A DNA stretch of 64,000 nucleotides. It comes from Rhabdobacter roseus. GTDB taxonomy: Bacteria; Bacteroidota; Bacteroidia; Cytophagales; Spirosomataceae. The position numbers and the translations under genes are program-made. The notes under the pieces were generated by a model, which saw only the letters and a program-made list of their open reading frames with translations, did no database searches and was not told the origin of the DNA. The stretch spans positions 124,001-188,000 of the forward strand of contig NZ_JACHGF010000008.1 in assembly GCF_014202275.1 (NCBI RefSeq), written 5' to 3'. Positions 1 through 9,599 of this stretch are shown piece after piece (within the stretch, counting starts at the first letter, position 1; every line of letters starts with the position of its first letter).

Positions 1-916
1 GAATGGACGTTTGCATCCGGTAGGCCATTTCGTACTGCGAAATACGCGTATTGATTTCCGGATCGCCGTAGGTGTGGTACTGAATCTCGTTGAGCTTTTT
101 GAGGTAGTCGAGCATTTCGCGGCGGTCGGCCCCGTCGTAGCCCTCGGGGTCATTGAGGTACAGCACGGGGTCCTTGCCCGAGCGAAACTGCACCCCTTGG
201 TGCTGCGAGGGCAGAAAACCGTTTCCCCACAGCCGGGCGTAGAGCGGCTGGTCACCCGCGCTTTTGGATACCAGTACCACAAAGGTGGGCATATTTTCGT
301 TTTCGGAGCCCAGCCCGTAGCTGATCCAGGAGCCAATGCTGGGCCGACCGGGTAGTTGGTTACCGGTTTGGAAGAACGTAATGGCCGGGTCGTGGTTGAT
401 GGCGTCGGTATGGATGGATTTGATAAAACAAAGCTCATCCACGACCTGCGCCGTGTAGGGCATCAGCTCACTGACCCAGGCGCGGCTCTGGCCGTACTGC
501 TGAAATTTGAACAACGAAGAAGCCACGGGCAGGGAGCTCTGGTCGGCGCTCATGCCGGTGAGGCGCTGGCCCTTCCGTACGGAGTCGGGTAGTTCCTGCG
601 CCTGGTACTTAGCGAGCTCGGGCTTGTAGTCGTAGAGGTCCAGCTGCGAGGGCCCCCCGCTCTGAAACAGGTACACCATGCGCTTGGCTTTGGGCGCAAA
701 GTGCGGCATCCGGAGCAGCTCGTCGCTCGGCTCGGTCGCGAGCTCAGGTACCTTGGCGCTCAGTAGTTTTTGTCCCCCCACGAGCGAGCCTAGCGCCAGC
801 GCGCCCAGGCCCAGGGTCGTTTTGGTCAGGAAGCGGCGGCGGTCGATCTGCCGTTCCAATTGCCGGAAGTCCTCGTTGTCCGACCGTATTTCGTCGTCGT
901 GGTGGTGATCGCACAT
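1..916 (-). CDS. DUF1501 family protein, Tat-exported, C-terminus beyond window
   Basis: The minus-strand frame is open from an ATG at 914-916 to the window edge (305 codons), so the gene is partial at its 3' end. Residues 26-28 are RRR followed by FLTKTTLGLGALALG, a twin-arginine signal, so the protein is probably exported folded. The segment around residues 75-95 (MVYLFQSGGPSQLDLYDYK) and the later INHDPAITFFQTGN stretch are typical of DUF1501, a sulfatase-like family of unknown activity. It starts 5 bp after the stop of the upstream PSCyt/DUF1553 gene, the usual pairing in planctomycetes and Bacteroidota, so the two are almost certainly one operon. The role is unproven; a link to sugar or sulfated-glycan catabolism is inference. 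Confidence 0.88.
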   Translation of the reverse strand, partial: MCDHHHDDEIRSDNEDFRQLERQIDRRRFLTKTTLGLGALALGSLVGGQKLLSAKVPELATEPSDELLRMPHFAPKAKRMVYLFQSGGPSQLDLYDYKPELAKYQAQELPDSVRKGQRLTGMSADQSSLPVASSLFKFQQYGQSRAWVSELMPYTAQVVDELCFIKSIHTDAINHDPAITFFQTGNQLPGRPSIGSWISYGLGSENENMPTFVVLVSKSAGDQPLYARLWGNGFLPSQHQGVQFRSGKDPVLYLNDPEGYDGADRREMLDYLKKLNEIQYHTYGDPEINTRISQYEMAYRMQTSI

Positions 917-921
917 AGTCG

Positions 922-3900
922 TTAGCGTTTAGTAAGGGTGGCGTCGGCGTTGAGGATGGTACTGGCCACCACCGCGCAGGCGGCGATGTGAGGGTACTGG
1001 TCGGCCTGGTCGGGAGGTACCGGGTAGTTTCCGGCTTGCAGCCAGCCGGTGGTTTTGTGGGTACTTTGCCGAAACTTGCGGTACTCCTGCTGGTACAAAT
1101 CGAGCAGCAGCCGGAGTTCGGCCGGAGCAGGGCGGCGGCCGGTCAGTTTCAGAAAGGTACTTTCAACGCCGCGTTTCAGGTCGTTGGTTCGGGCCATTTC
1201 CTGCCCAAGTACCTTGGCCGCTTCCACAAAGGTAGGGTCGTTGAGCGTGACGAGCGCTTGCAGGGGCGTGTTGGTTTTCTGGCGACGGGAGGTACATTCG
1301 CTGCGGTCGGGGGCGTCGAAGGTACCTTGCGTGGGGTGCGGCACCGACCGCTTCCAGACGGTGTAGAGGCTGCGGCGGTAGAGGTTGCTGCCGGTGTCCT
1401 GCACGTAAGTAGCGTTGTTAATTCTCCATAGACCTTCCGGCTGGTAGGGCTTCACGCTGGGGCCACCGATTTTTTTGTTCAACAAGCCACTCGCCGCCAG
1501 TACGTTGTCCCGGATCATCTCGGCCGTCAGGCGGCGGGCGGGGCCGCGAGCCAGAAGTACGTTCTCGGGGTCAAGCTGTTTTAGTTTTTCGGTAAAGCGG
1601 GAGCTTTGCCGGTACGTAGCCGACATCACCAGCAGCTTCTGTAGCGCTTTGACGTCCCAGCCCGACTCCCGGAAGGTCACCGCCAGCCAGTCGAGCAGCT
1701 CGGGGTGGGAGGGTAGTTCGCCCTGGTTGCCGAAGTCCTCGGAGGTTTTGACCAGCCCGCGCTCAAAGTAATTTTGCCAGTAGCGATTCACCGCCACGCG
1801 GGCCGTGAGCGGGTGGGCTGGATCGGTGAGCCACTGCGCCAGGCCCAGGCGGGTGCGGGGCAGGTGGTTGGGCATGGGCAGTATTCGGCCGGGTACCTCC
1901 GGAAATACCTCCTCGCCGCGGGCGTCGTACTGGCCGCGTTCGAGCAGGTAGGCGGGGCGGCGGCGGGGCATCTCTTCCATTACCATCAGCTCAGGTACCT
2001 TTTCCAGCGAGTCGTTCAGGGTTTTGCGCGCTTCTTGCAAGGCCCGTAAAGCGGCTTTTCGCGGTGCCGAAACCGTGGACAGGTAGTAGTTTTTTAACGC
2101 TTTTTTGTCGGCTTCCGAAAGCTGCTCGGGTACTTTGGAAAGTACCTGCCGCCAGGTAGCGGGGTTGTGGAGGAGTCCTACTTCCAGCGGGCTGAGGTTG
2201 CGGTCAAACACCAGCACGTCATTGACCCGCGCCCCCGGTATGCCCTTGCCGCGCCACCAGGCGCCCACGGCCAGGCCGGGGTTGTTTTTGCCGGTTTCGG
2301 CAATGCCCTTGTTGAGCTTGTCCTGGTCCACGACGGTAGGTAGTTCGCGGCCGTTGAGGTACAGGCGGTAGCCCCGGGCGGAGCTGGAGCCGTCGTAGGT
2401 GACGGTGAGCTGAATCCAGGTATCGCGCGGGACGTCGGTTTTAGAAATACGCGTAATGGCGTTGTAGGGCGCGCTGTGGGCCATCATGAGTTCGAGCCGG
2501 TTGTTGCGAAGCATCAGGTGGTACCCCCGAAAATTGTAGATGGCTTCGCCCACGCCTTTGTGAAAAATAACCCCCTCCTTGAGCGCCTGCGGCAGGTTCA
2601 CCCACAGCCCCACGCTGAACGGCTCGTGGCGCTCGTAGTTGCCGATCTGGCCCAGGTCCAGCCAAGCGTCGCCGTTGAGGAGCAGCGCTTTTCCGGCCCG
2701 GCCTTCGGCCCAGAGGGCGGCTTCGGGCGGGCTGTCGTTTTGCTTCATGAAGCCCAATTCGGTACCTACCCGGTTTTTCAAATTAGACTCTGTAAGCGGG
2801 AAATGTGCCACTAGGTTGTCGGGATAGGGGCGGGCGGACAGGGAGCGGTACGTACCCTGCCGCAGCCATTGCTCAAAAGGTACCTGCTCGCTGGAGGTCG
2901 TTTGGGCTACGGCTTTTTCCTGGGCAAGTACCTTCTGCCGCAGGTCCCCAAGTACCCTTTCCTGCCGGGTGTCGGTCAGGAGCAGCGTAGGGGCGGGCAT
3001 GGCGTCGTCCCAGGAGATTTGCCCGGCCTCCTTGACGTTGTTGAAGTAGCTATAGAGCTGGTAGTATTCTTTCTGCGAAATGGGGTCGTACTTGTGGTCG
3101 TGGCAGCGGGCGCAGCCCATCGTGAGCGCCATGAAGGCCGAGCCGAAGGTATTGGTACGGTCGGCGACGTACTCCACCCGAAATTCTTCGGGCACGATAC
3201 CGCCCTCCATGTTTTGCGGATGGTTGCGGTTAAAGGCCGTGGCGATGCGCTGCGCGCGGGTAGGGTTGGGTAGTAGGTCCCCGGCCAGCTGCCAGGTGAT
3301 GAAGGTGTCGTAGGGAAGATTTTGGTTAAAAGCCGAAATGACCCAGTCGCGGTAGGGCGACATGTCGCGGAGGCGGTCTACGGTGTAGCCGTGGGAATCG
3401 GCGAAGCGGGCCAGGTCGAGCCAGTCCACGGCCATTTTTTCGCCGTAGTGGGGCGAAGCCAGCAGGCGGTCTACCTGCTTTTCGTAGGCGTTGGGCGCTG
3501 GGTCGTTGACGAAGGTACGTATTTCGCGCGGCGTCGGCGGCAGGCCCGTCAGGTCCAGGCTTAGGCGGCGCAGCAGCGTTTCGCGGTCGGCCTCGGGCGA
3601 GGGCTCCAGCCTCTCGGCTTCCAGGCGTTTCAGCACAAAGGCATCGATGGGGTTCCTGGCCCAGTCTTTCCGTTTGGGGGTAGGTACTTTGGGCTTTTCG
3701 GGTTTGATAAAGGCCCAGTGGTCTTTGTATTCGGCCCCATCCTCGATCCACTTGATGAGCACGGCTTTCTCGTGGGGCGTGAGCGTCAGGTGCGACTCGG
3801 GCGTGGGCATGACGTAGTCGGGGTCGGTGGAGCAGATGCGGTGAAAGACCTCGCTGCGGCGCAAACTACCCGGCACGATGGCCCGCTTGCCGGGCGACTT

Positions 3901-4167
3901 GGGTAGTTCGGCGTAGGCAAACTCGGACAGGTCGAGCCGCAGGTCGGCCTGCTGCTTGGCTTTGTCGGGCCCGTGGCAGGCGTAGCAACGATCCGATAAG
4001 ATGGGCTTGACGTGCTGGTTGAAGTCCAGCGCTTCGGGGAGCTCCTCGTAGGCGGCCGCTACCTCGTCGGATAGTTCGGGGCGGCAGGCGGCGAAGGCCA
4101 GTACCAGCCAGAGCAAGAAGACGCAGCGGGTTAGCATAGATGGTAGACCATGAATTACTTCCTGCAT
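922..4167 (-). CDS. PSCyt1-DUF1549-LamG-DUF1553 cytochrome-type lipoprotein
   Basis: This 1,081-residue protein has the planctomycete-type architecture. An N-terminal lipoprotein signal (LVLAFAAC, Cys28) is followed by a PSCyt1 haem c motif CYACH (Cys61, Cys64, His65). Next come a DUF1549 domain (about 160-370) containing a second CARCH motif, a LamG/concanavalin-like insert (about 455-660), and a DUF1553 domain (about 770-1030). An internal Met11 at 4137 would give a more typical signal length, so the start may lie there. Members of this family are thought to be surface or periplasmic electron-transfer or sugar-oxidation proteins, but no substrate is established. It is followed after 5 bp by the DUF1501 gene. 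Confidence 0.92.
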   Translation of the reverse strand: MQEVIHGLPSMLTRCVFLLWLVLAFAACRPELSDEVAAAYEELPEALDFNQHVKPILSDRCYACHGPDKAKQQADLRLDLSEFAYAELPKSPGKRAIVPGSLRRSEVFHRICSTDPDYVMPTPESHLTLTPHEKAVLIKWIEDGAEYKDHWAFIKPEKPKVPTPKRKDWARNPIDAFVLKRLEAERLEPSPEADRETLLRRLSLDLTGLPPTPREIRTFVNDPAPNAYEKQVDRLLASPHYGEKMAVDWLDLARFADSHGYTVDRLRDMSPYRDWVISAFNQNLPYDTFITWQLAGDLLPNPTRAQRIATAFNRNHPQNMEGGIVPEEFRVEYVADRTNTFGSAFMALTMGCARCHDHKYDPISQKEYYQLYSYFNNVKEAGQISWDDAMPAPTLLLTDTRQERVLGDLRQKVLAQEKAVAQTTSSEQVPFEQWLRQGTYRSLSARPYPDNLVAHFPLTESNLKNRVGTELGFMKQNDSPPEAALWAEGRAGKALLLNGDAWLDLGQIGNYERHEPFSVGLWVNLPQALKEGVIFHKGVGEAIYNFRGYHLMLRNNRLELMMAHSAPYNAITRISKTDVPRDTWIQLTVTYDGSSSARGYRLYLNGRELPTVVDQDKLNKGIAETGKNNPGLAVGAWWRGKGIPGARVNDVLVFDRNLSPLEVGLLHNPATWRQVLSKVPEQLSEADKKALKNYYLSTVSAPRKAALRALQEARKTLNDSLEKVPELMVMEEMPRRRPAYLLERGQYDARGEEVFPEVPGRILPMPNHLPRTRLGLAQWLTDPAHPLTARVAVNRYWQNYFERGLVKTSEDFGNQGELPSHPELLDWLAVTFRESGWDVKALQKLLVMSATYRQSSRFTEKLKQLDPENVLLARGPARRLTAEMIRDNVLAASGLLNKKIGGPSVKPYQPEGLWRINNATYVQDTGSNLYRRSLYTVWKRSVPHPTQGTFDAPDRSECTSRRQKTNTPLQALVTLNDPTFVEAAKVLGQEMARTNDLKRGVESTFLKLTGRRPAPAELRLLLDLYQQEYRKFRQSTHKTTGWLQAGNYPVPPDQADQYPHIAACAVVASTILNADATLTKR

Positions 4168-4266
4168 AAGTCATTTACCGTCAGAATCTACTATGCTCAT
4201 GGAAAACCCAAAGCCGGAAGCCAGGATTTTTTAGGTACTTTTGAAGTATAAAACCCGATTGACAAG

Positions 4267-4776
4267 TTGCCATCCATGCGCCATACTCCCCTACGAAAGT
4301 ACCTCTGCAATTGCTTTCTGCTGACCCTCCCCGTGATGGCCTGGAATATCTTCTTGACCCCCAAACTACCCGCAGCCTTTCAGCCCGCTATCTTTTCAGA
4401 CAAGATTCCGGCCCTGATTACGTACGGAGAAACGATCGCCCGGCTGCTCGTGTTCCTGCTGGCCGCACTCATGCCGCTCCACATCCTGACCCACCGCCAG
4501 CGGATGGGCCTGTACGTATATACAGTAGGGGTGGTAGTTTATGGCTTGTCCTGGATTCCCCTCCTTTATTTCCCGGCAAGTACCTGGAGCACCAGCCTGC
4601 TGGGTTTTATGGCTCCGGCCTACACGCCCTTGGGTTGGCTGGTCGGTATGGCGCTGGTGGGGCGTTCGTTTTACTTCCAGGTACCTTACCGGCCGGGGTA
4701 CTTTATTTTTGTTTCAGTGGTATTTCTGATTTTTCACAACTTGCACACGTTTCTGGTTTATGTCAGAATTCACTGA
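4267..4776 (+). CDS. Small integral membrane protein of unknown function
   Basis: This is a 169-residue, strongly hydrophobic protein with about four predicted membrane segments: near residues 14-30, 55-75, 80-103 and 108-165 (possibly two segments in the last stretch). I recognise no enzymatic motif. The start is at MPSMRHTPL, with a second Met at codon 4 equally possible. It stands alone on the plus strand between two minus-strand genes and is divergent from the PSCyt gene. Its GC content and its GTAC-rich codons (for example AAG TAC C in RKYL) match the native genome, so it is probably a genuine core gene. Function is unknown. Confidence 0.7.
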   Translation: MPSMRHTPLRKYLCNCFLLTLPVMAWNIFLTPKLPAAFQPAIFSDKIPALITYGETIARLLVFLLAALMPLHILTHRQRMGLYVYTVGVVVYGLSWIPLLYFPASTWSTSLLGFMAPAYTPLGWLVGMALVGRSFYFQVPYRPGYFIFVSVVFLIFHNLHTFLVYVRIH

Positions 4777-4857
4777 GTACGCATGTTTTGGCCCGTTTGA
4801 AGTACCTCCTTTCCTAAACGGACTGGAAATAATAGACTACCAATAACCTGCTTTTAA

Positions 4858-6846
4858 TCAGGTATTTTTGCCCAATCTTAAATACAAAGCCTGGCACACT
4901 TCTCCTCTTTGAACGGGTAGTTGGGAGTCTCTTTTGGCATATTGCCAGGCGGCAGCGCCGGAGCGTGGAGGTGCGTCAGCCGATTGGCTTAGTAGGTCCA
5001 ATAGCCTGATAAAATCAGCCAAGCTAACGGTTTCCTGTTTGTCGAAGGCAAAGGTACTTTCTTCAAGGCCTCGCGTATCGTTAAATAAGGTAAGCCAACG
5101 GGTTAATTCCCGGCCCGAAATCGGTTGGTGGAGATTAGCCTTATAGGAGTCAAAAAATCCCTTGGTACCCCAAAACTGAGCCGCCTGGGCGGCTTTATCT
5201 TTGATGTCCAGATCCTCGAAATAAGTAAGAATCTGGTTGTTTTTCAGGAGGAGTTTTTGCAGAGCCGGGATAGGTACTTTCCGGATCGGAAGGTTGTTTT
5301 TTACCGAAAGATAGGCCGCCGTACCCGCCGCCTGGCCGATCCCCATCCACAAGGGCTCCATGCGCAGGGTAGAGTAGGCCACGTGGGTGGTAGAAGCGGC
5401 TACGGGGACAATCAGCCCGTTGATTTTTTCGGGTACCAGGACTCGGTACGGAATCTGATAGGGGGCAATGGGCAGCATCCCGATGTAGCCTTCCAGTACT
5501 TTTTTGTCCGGCGAGGGCTCCTTGGAGGCAGGAAAGCTGTCAATCGGAAATTCTCCGGCAATGATGGTATCCTTAAAAATGGTAGTACGAGCTGCTCCGT
5601 CCCGGAGGGTTACGTCATTTTCCGTAAGGGTGTATTCACCTTTGAGGCGCCGGGCTTCCCGTACGTAGAGTTGCCAGGGAAAATGGTTATTGTCCGTAAA
5701 TTCATCCAGCGGCCAGTGGTACTGCTGTGCCATGGTACGGTGCGCTTGGGGTACTTCCGGATCATTCTGGATGAAGTACAGCAGGCCCATGGCTAGTTCG
5801 CGGTGCCGCCGGAATACCTTCTCGCGTTCTTGCCAGCTTGCCTCCAGGTAGGTGGCGTTTTCTTCCGGAAACGGAAAGCCCAGCGGCCTTGGATTGGTGT
5901 TTACATCGTATTTACGGTTGGGGATTTCGGCAAAAGAAAATACCCGGACCATCGTGTCAAAGTGAGCCTGGTAGTAGCCGTGCCCTTCTTTAAATACCTT
6001 GGGACCGCCCAGTCGCCCCTCTTTCAGGTCATCAAAGTACTTTAGGTAGTTAGTACGGTCGTAGCCCGGGGGCGGCTCCTGCATGACGTAGCTATTGGTC
6101 GGGTCGTCGGTAAGGCACAAGCGGTAGGTGTAAGCCGGTATTTTCTGGTCGCCCGCGCCGGTACTTCCTTCCAGAAATTTATTTTCGTTATAATCAAAAA
6201 AGATTTTTCCCGCGTGTAGTTCACCAAACTCTTCCCGGCTTTCCCGGCCAAGTCGGTAGGCCGCTCCGGCCAGTGCGTACAGATCGCCTTCGTAAGTAGC
6301 ATCCACAAACACGCGGGCTTTGAGCGCATAGGAGGTACCTTCGGCTCGGTTCGTAAATACGACTTCCTGCACCTGATCTGCCTGGGTGACTACTTGCTCG
6401 ATCTGATGGTTTAGGAGGAGCGAAATGTTTTTTTCTTGGGCTACCATCTGGTTAAAAACCTGCTCAGCCACCGAGGGTTCGTAGTAGTACCCCTGCTTGC
6501 ATTTGGTGGCATTTTCAGAATGCTCCCCGTAGGTATCCCGGTAGTATTGGTAAATCCGTTGCGTAAATTCTTTGAATAAGCCCGCAATGGCATCTTTGTT
6601 TTCGATGTCACTTTTGCCCAGGCCGCTCGAGGATAATCCGCCGATGTGGTTATGGTATTCAACCAGCGTAACCGTGGCTCCCAAGCGAGCGGCGGCGATA
6701 GCAGCCATAATCCCGGCGGGACTTCCGCCCACAACCACGATGTCGGTATCGGGGGTAGTTTTGTCTTTTCTGGTACAGGCACCAAAGGTGGCGGTGGAGA
6801 GCATTGTCCCGAACGCCCCCAATTTGATAAAATATCGGCGGTTCAT
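4858..6846 (-). CDS. Secreted FAD-dependent oxidoreductase (FAD_oxidored family)
   Basis: This 662-residue protein begins with NRRYFIKLGAFG, a Tat-like signal, and CTRK at residue 24 also resembles a lipobox. A Rossmann dinucleotide-binding fold starts at residue 36 (DIVVVGGSPAGIMAAI; glycines 40, 41 and 45), followed by the acidic residue in TLVEYHN. A GGLSSSGLGKSDIEN stretch follows, typical of the FAD_oxidored (PF12831) family common in Bacteroidota glycan loci. The DATYEGDLYALAGA segment is another family hallmark. It lies 9 bp downstream of a sialidase-like gene on the same strand, so the two are probably co-transcribed. Oxidation of a sugar or glycan is plausible; the substrate is unknown. 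Confidence 0.9.
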   Translation of the reverse strand: MNRRYFIKLGAFGTMLSTATFGACTRKDKTTPDTDIVVVGGSPAGIMAAIAAARLGATVTLVEYHNHIGGLSSSGLGKSDIENKDAIAGLFKEFTQRIYQYYRDTYGEHSENATKCKQGYYYEPSVAEQVFNQMVAQEKNISLLLNHQIEQVVTQADQVQEVVFTNRAEGTSYALKARVFVDATYEGDLYALAGAAYRLGRESREEFGELHAGKIFFDYNENKFLEGSTGAGDQKIPAYTYRLCLTDDPTNSYVMQEPPPGYDRTNYLKYFDDLKEGRLGGPKVFKEGHGYYQAHFDTMVRVFSFAEIPNRKYDVNTNPRPLGFPFPEENATYLEASWQEREKVFRRHRELAMGLLYFIQNDPEVPQAHRTMAQQYHWPLDEFTDNNHFPWQLYVREARRLKGEYTLTENDVTLRDGAARTTIFKDTIIAGEFPIDSFPASKEPSPDKKVLEGYIGMLPIAPYQIPYRVLVPEKINGLIVPVAASTTHVAYSTLRMEPLWMGIGQAAGTAAYLSVKNNLPIRKVPIPALQKLLLKNNQILTYFEDLDIKDKAAQAAQFWGTKGFFDSYKANLHQPISGRELTRWLTLFNDTRGLEESTFAFDKQETVSLADFIRLLDLLSQSADAPPRSGAAAWQYAKRDSQLPVQRGEVCQALYLRLGKNT

Positions 6847-6855
6847 GGCAGGTAC

Positions 6856-8088
6856 TTACTTGTTTTGGGGAATCATTTGTAGGCTATCCAGGTCTGAAAG
6901 GCGGATTTTGATGACCTCCACGCTCTGCTTTCCACCCGCAAAGGCTACTAGCAAATGGCCCTCGTGCTCAATGACGTGCGGATAGTCAACGTGCCGCCCG
7001 CCGACCAGGTAGTACATTTTGTTGAAAACGATGCCGTCATCGCTCACGGAGAGCACGAGGGGATCACGCTTGGCAGGATTGGCGTTGGACACCAGTACGT
7101 AGCGGCCGTCTTTCAGGCGGGTACCGCTGAATTTGGAGCGGGCGTCCGGGAAATTGGTCCGGATGGGCGTGCTCCAGGTACGTCCGTGGTCGGTGGAGAA
7201 AGAGCGGTGTAAAAAGCCACTTCCCTTGTTGTTGCGAAACAGAGCCACCAGGTTGTTGTCAGGAAGTACCCACCAGTAGGGTTCTTCGGCGGCGAGCTCG
7301 GTATTGGCCGAGCCAAAAACGGGAAAGGACTGCCACTCGGTGAGCTTATCCACGCCCCCAATCAGGAATTCGACGCCTGACGTGGTATAATCGTGCTTGC
7401 GACGAGACATCATCCATTCGCCGGTTGGAATTTTCTTGGGAGCAAAATTATTGATGGCATTGGGGTAAACCACCCCCAGCTCCTCCCATCGGTCTAGCGT
7501 TTCGTTGTAGCGGAATCCCCTGAGCTCCAGGCTGGGACCAAAGAAGTCGGCGGCTTCGTCCAACGACGCCAGGGCTAGTAATTCATTGTCGCGCTGCCAG
7601 AAACCCCGCGCAATGTAACGAAAGCCCTTCGAAGAGCGGGTACCATAGTAGTGTCGGGCCTGTGATTTGGGCGGCTCGGGTGTGAGGTACTGAGGTTGGC
7701 TCCAGATTAAGCCATCCGGGCTGGTGGCGTACTTGACGCGTTGCCCTACGCGGTCTTCCACGCCCGGACCATCGCTCCACATAACCCAGAACTTCCCGTG
7801 GTGGTAAGCCAGGTAGTTGTGCTGGTTTACGCCCATCTGAAACCGGACATCGCTCACCACCATGTGCTCGCCGGGTACGCGCGGGAGTTTGTCGTAATCA
7901 ATTTTGTGCGTATCCGCCGGGAGCCAGTCACCAGCAAGCATCAGCGGAGAGGATGGATTGGTGACGGGGTGCGGAGCGTCAGGCTCCGTGGCGGCGTTTC
8001 TTTTGGTTTGCTTTTGCTGCGCCATGACTGGCAAGGCGCACAAGGTACTTGCTAAAAGGAGGGAAAGTACATTTTTAGAATAGAACAT
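6856..8088 (-). CDS. Secreted sialidase/BNR-repeat-like protein
   Basis: This 410-residue protein has an N-terminal signal peptide (cleavage likely after ALPVMA, residue 23). It has a beta-propeller-like sequence with at least one clear Asp-box (STDHGRTWS) and a degenerate one (ATSPDGLIWS). Such proteins belong to the sialidase/exo-alpha-sialidase superfamily (GH33-like or BNR repeat). I cannot identify the full arginine triad and Tyr/Glu pair of true sialidases, so hydrolysis of sialic acid is not assured. The gene is immediately upstream (9 bp) of the FAD oxidoreductase gene, suggesting a two-gene secreted glycan-processing unit. Confidence 0.82.
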   Translation of the reverse strand: MFYSKNVLSLLLASTLCALPVMAQQKQTKRNAATEPDAPHPVTNPSSPLMLAGDWLPADTHKIDYDKLPRVPGEHMVVSDVRFQMGVNQHNYLAYHHGKFWVMWSDGPGVEDRVGQRVKYATSPDGLIWSQPQYLTPEPPKSQARHYYGTRSSKGFRYIARGFWQRDNELLALASLDEAADFFGPSLELRGFRYNETLDRWEELGVVYPNAINNFAPKKIPTGEWMMSRRKHDYTTSGVEFLIGGVDKLTEWQSFPVFGSANTELAAEEPYWWVLPDNNLVALFRNNKGSGFLHRSFSTDHGRTWSTPIRTNFPDARSKFSGTRLKDGRYVLVSNANPAKRDPLVLSVSDDGIVFNKMYYLVGGRHVDYPHVIEHEGHLLVAFAGGKQSVEVIKIRLSDLDSLQMIPQNK

Positions 8089-8150
8089 ACGGGCGAAAAA
8101 TTGTATGGAAATAAGGGTTATTCAAGGTAGTTTTAGTTATACCAGCCATG

Positions 8151-9494
8151 CTAACGCAAATGCCGGTTTCCGGTAAAGTACCGGGCAATGCCCCGCCCCA
8201 ATGCCCGACCTTCCGCCTGGTAGCCTTCGGGCGTACTAAGGGGCGAGCTCATGTTTGTCTCCAGCGTCAGGGCCACCACCGAGGGGGTCGTGTGGGCGCT
8301 TACCCATCCGGCCGACGATTGGTAGTTGATCTGCCGAGGGCTAAAGAAAAAGCGCTCCATCGAAAGTGCCTTGCGGGTTTCTTTGGTTTGCTCCTGGGCC
8401 TCCAGACAGGCCAGAAAGGCCGCCTGATTTTGGCGCCGGAGGTCGGTGGGGAGTGCTGAGGGAGTAGGACAAATAAAGTATGGATGCGCGCCGTTGCCCG
8501 GGCCGTGGATGTCGATGAATAAATCCAAGGCGTTCTGCCGGGTTAGCTCGGTCAGTTGGGCCTGAATAGCCCGTACTTCGGGCCAGTGGCTGGCGCTTTC
8601 ATCCCAGCCGCGGTTGTGGTCATAGGGCGGTTGGTTCTTGCCGGTTCGCCCCTCCACCACGCCGTCTACGTCTACGATCGGAACAAGGGTGAGGTCGGCA
8701 CAGGCGCGCAGCTGTCTCGCTTCCGGATCGGACGACATGAGCCAGCGTGCCAGCTCGTGCAGTACCCAGCTCGTGCCCGACTCAAAGGCGTGCGCCCGAG
8801 CCTGGAGCCAAATGCCGTAGCGTTGTGTGCCAGCCCTGGGTGTTTCGGCCAGGCGTAGCGCCAGGACGGGCCGGTGGTTCCGGCTGCGGCACAAGTCATA
8901 TACGCTGGCGGCTGTCCCTGATTTTTCGGCCAGGGTTCGTAATTCGTGCAAATGCTCCGGGAGGTAGGGGAGGTTGTACGCAAACCACATCCGGGCGCTA
9001 AGTACCCTTTGATTATACACCATCAGTTGAGTGGGGCCGTCGGCTGCTTCCTGCCCGGCTGCTGTCAGCTGCCAGGTTTTCTGGTCAGTACTGAAGTAAG
9101 CTTGCGGAGCTACCCCCGAGCCGGGTGGGTGGCCGTAGTTAAGCTCCAGGGTAATCAAAGTGCCCGGTGTTAATCCGTCTACCTGAAAGTACCACCACAC
9201 CTGTCCCCAACCGCCGCCCTGCTCGTTATGAGCCCGAAAACGAATGGCCCGCCGGACCTCATCGATCCGCTCCATGACGCCCCCACCGCCGGGAAAATCC
9301 TGCCGTACTTTGATGGACTTGGCGCGGGCGTCTGAAAGCACCCTTGCGTAAGCACTACCTCCGGAGGCAGCAAGCAGCGAGGTACCTAGCGTGCGTACGC
9401 TGGCCTCAGCCAGGAATTGCCGACGGCTCACCACACCGCGTCCTGGCGTAGTTTGAGGAGGTACTTTTTCAAATTTTATGCTATGACTTGGCAT
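8151..9494 (-). CDS. Secreted M14-family zinc carboxypeptidase
   Basis: This 447-residue protein carries a Tat-type signal (SRRQFLAEASVRTLG, residues 23-37). A beta-sandwich N-terminal domain (about 60-190) is typical of the cytosolic-carboxypeptidase-like M14 subfamily. The zinc site is visible as HAFE (His235, Glu238) plus His330 in FIDIHG. A likely catalytic Glu lies in the TLETNMSS stretch near residue 413. It is therefore predicted to be an active exported metallocarboxypeptidase acting on peptides. It ends 63 bp from the sialidase-like gene start and shares its strand, so loose co-transcription is possible. Confidence 0.87.
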   Translation of the reverse strand: MPSHSIKFEKVPPQTTPGRGVVSRRQFLAEASVRTLGTSLLAASGGSAYARVLSDARAKSIKVRQDFPGGGGVMERIDEVRRAIRFRAHNEQGGGWGQVWWYFQVDGLTPGTLITLELNYGHPPGSGVAPQAYFSTDQKTWQLTAAGQEAADGPTQLMVYNQRVLSARMWFAYNLPYLPEHLHELRTLAEKSGTAASVYDLCRSRNHRPVLALRLAETPRAGTQRYGIWLQARAHAFESGTSWVLHELARWLMSSDPEARQLRACADLTLVPIVDVDGVVEGRTGKNQPPYDHNRGWDESASHWPEVRAIQAQLTELTRQNALDLFIDIHGPGNGAHPYFICPTPSALPTDLRRQNQAAFLACLEAQEQTKETRKALSMERFFFSPRQINYQSSAGWVSAHTTPSVVALTLETNMSSPLSTPEGYQAEGRALGRGIARYFTGNRHLR

Positions 9495-9599
9495 GGGCTT
9501 TCAATTTGAATTTAATAGAGCTGAACACGGGGCATCCATCAGAAGAAGTCTAATGGCTTGTCCTGCCCTACTACAGTACGGGAATAAGCCGGTACCTGA

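Noticed and set aside
11-592. Plus-strand open frames in the first 0.6 kb
   Set aside because: The minus-strand frame through the same bases encodes a clear DUF1501 protein with a Tat signal that runs off the window; the plus frames are shadows.
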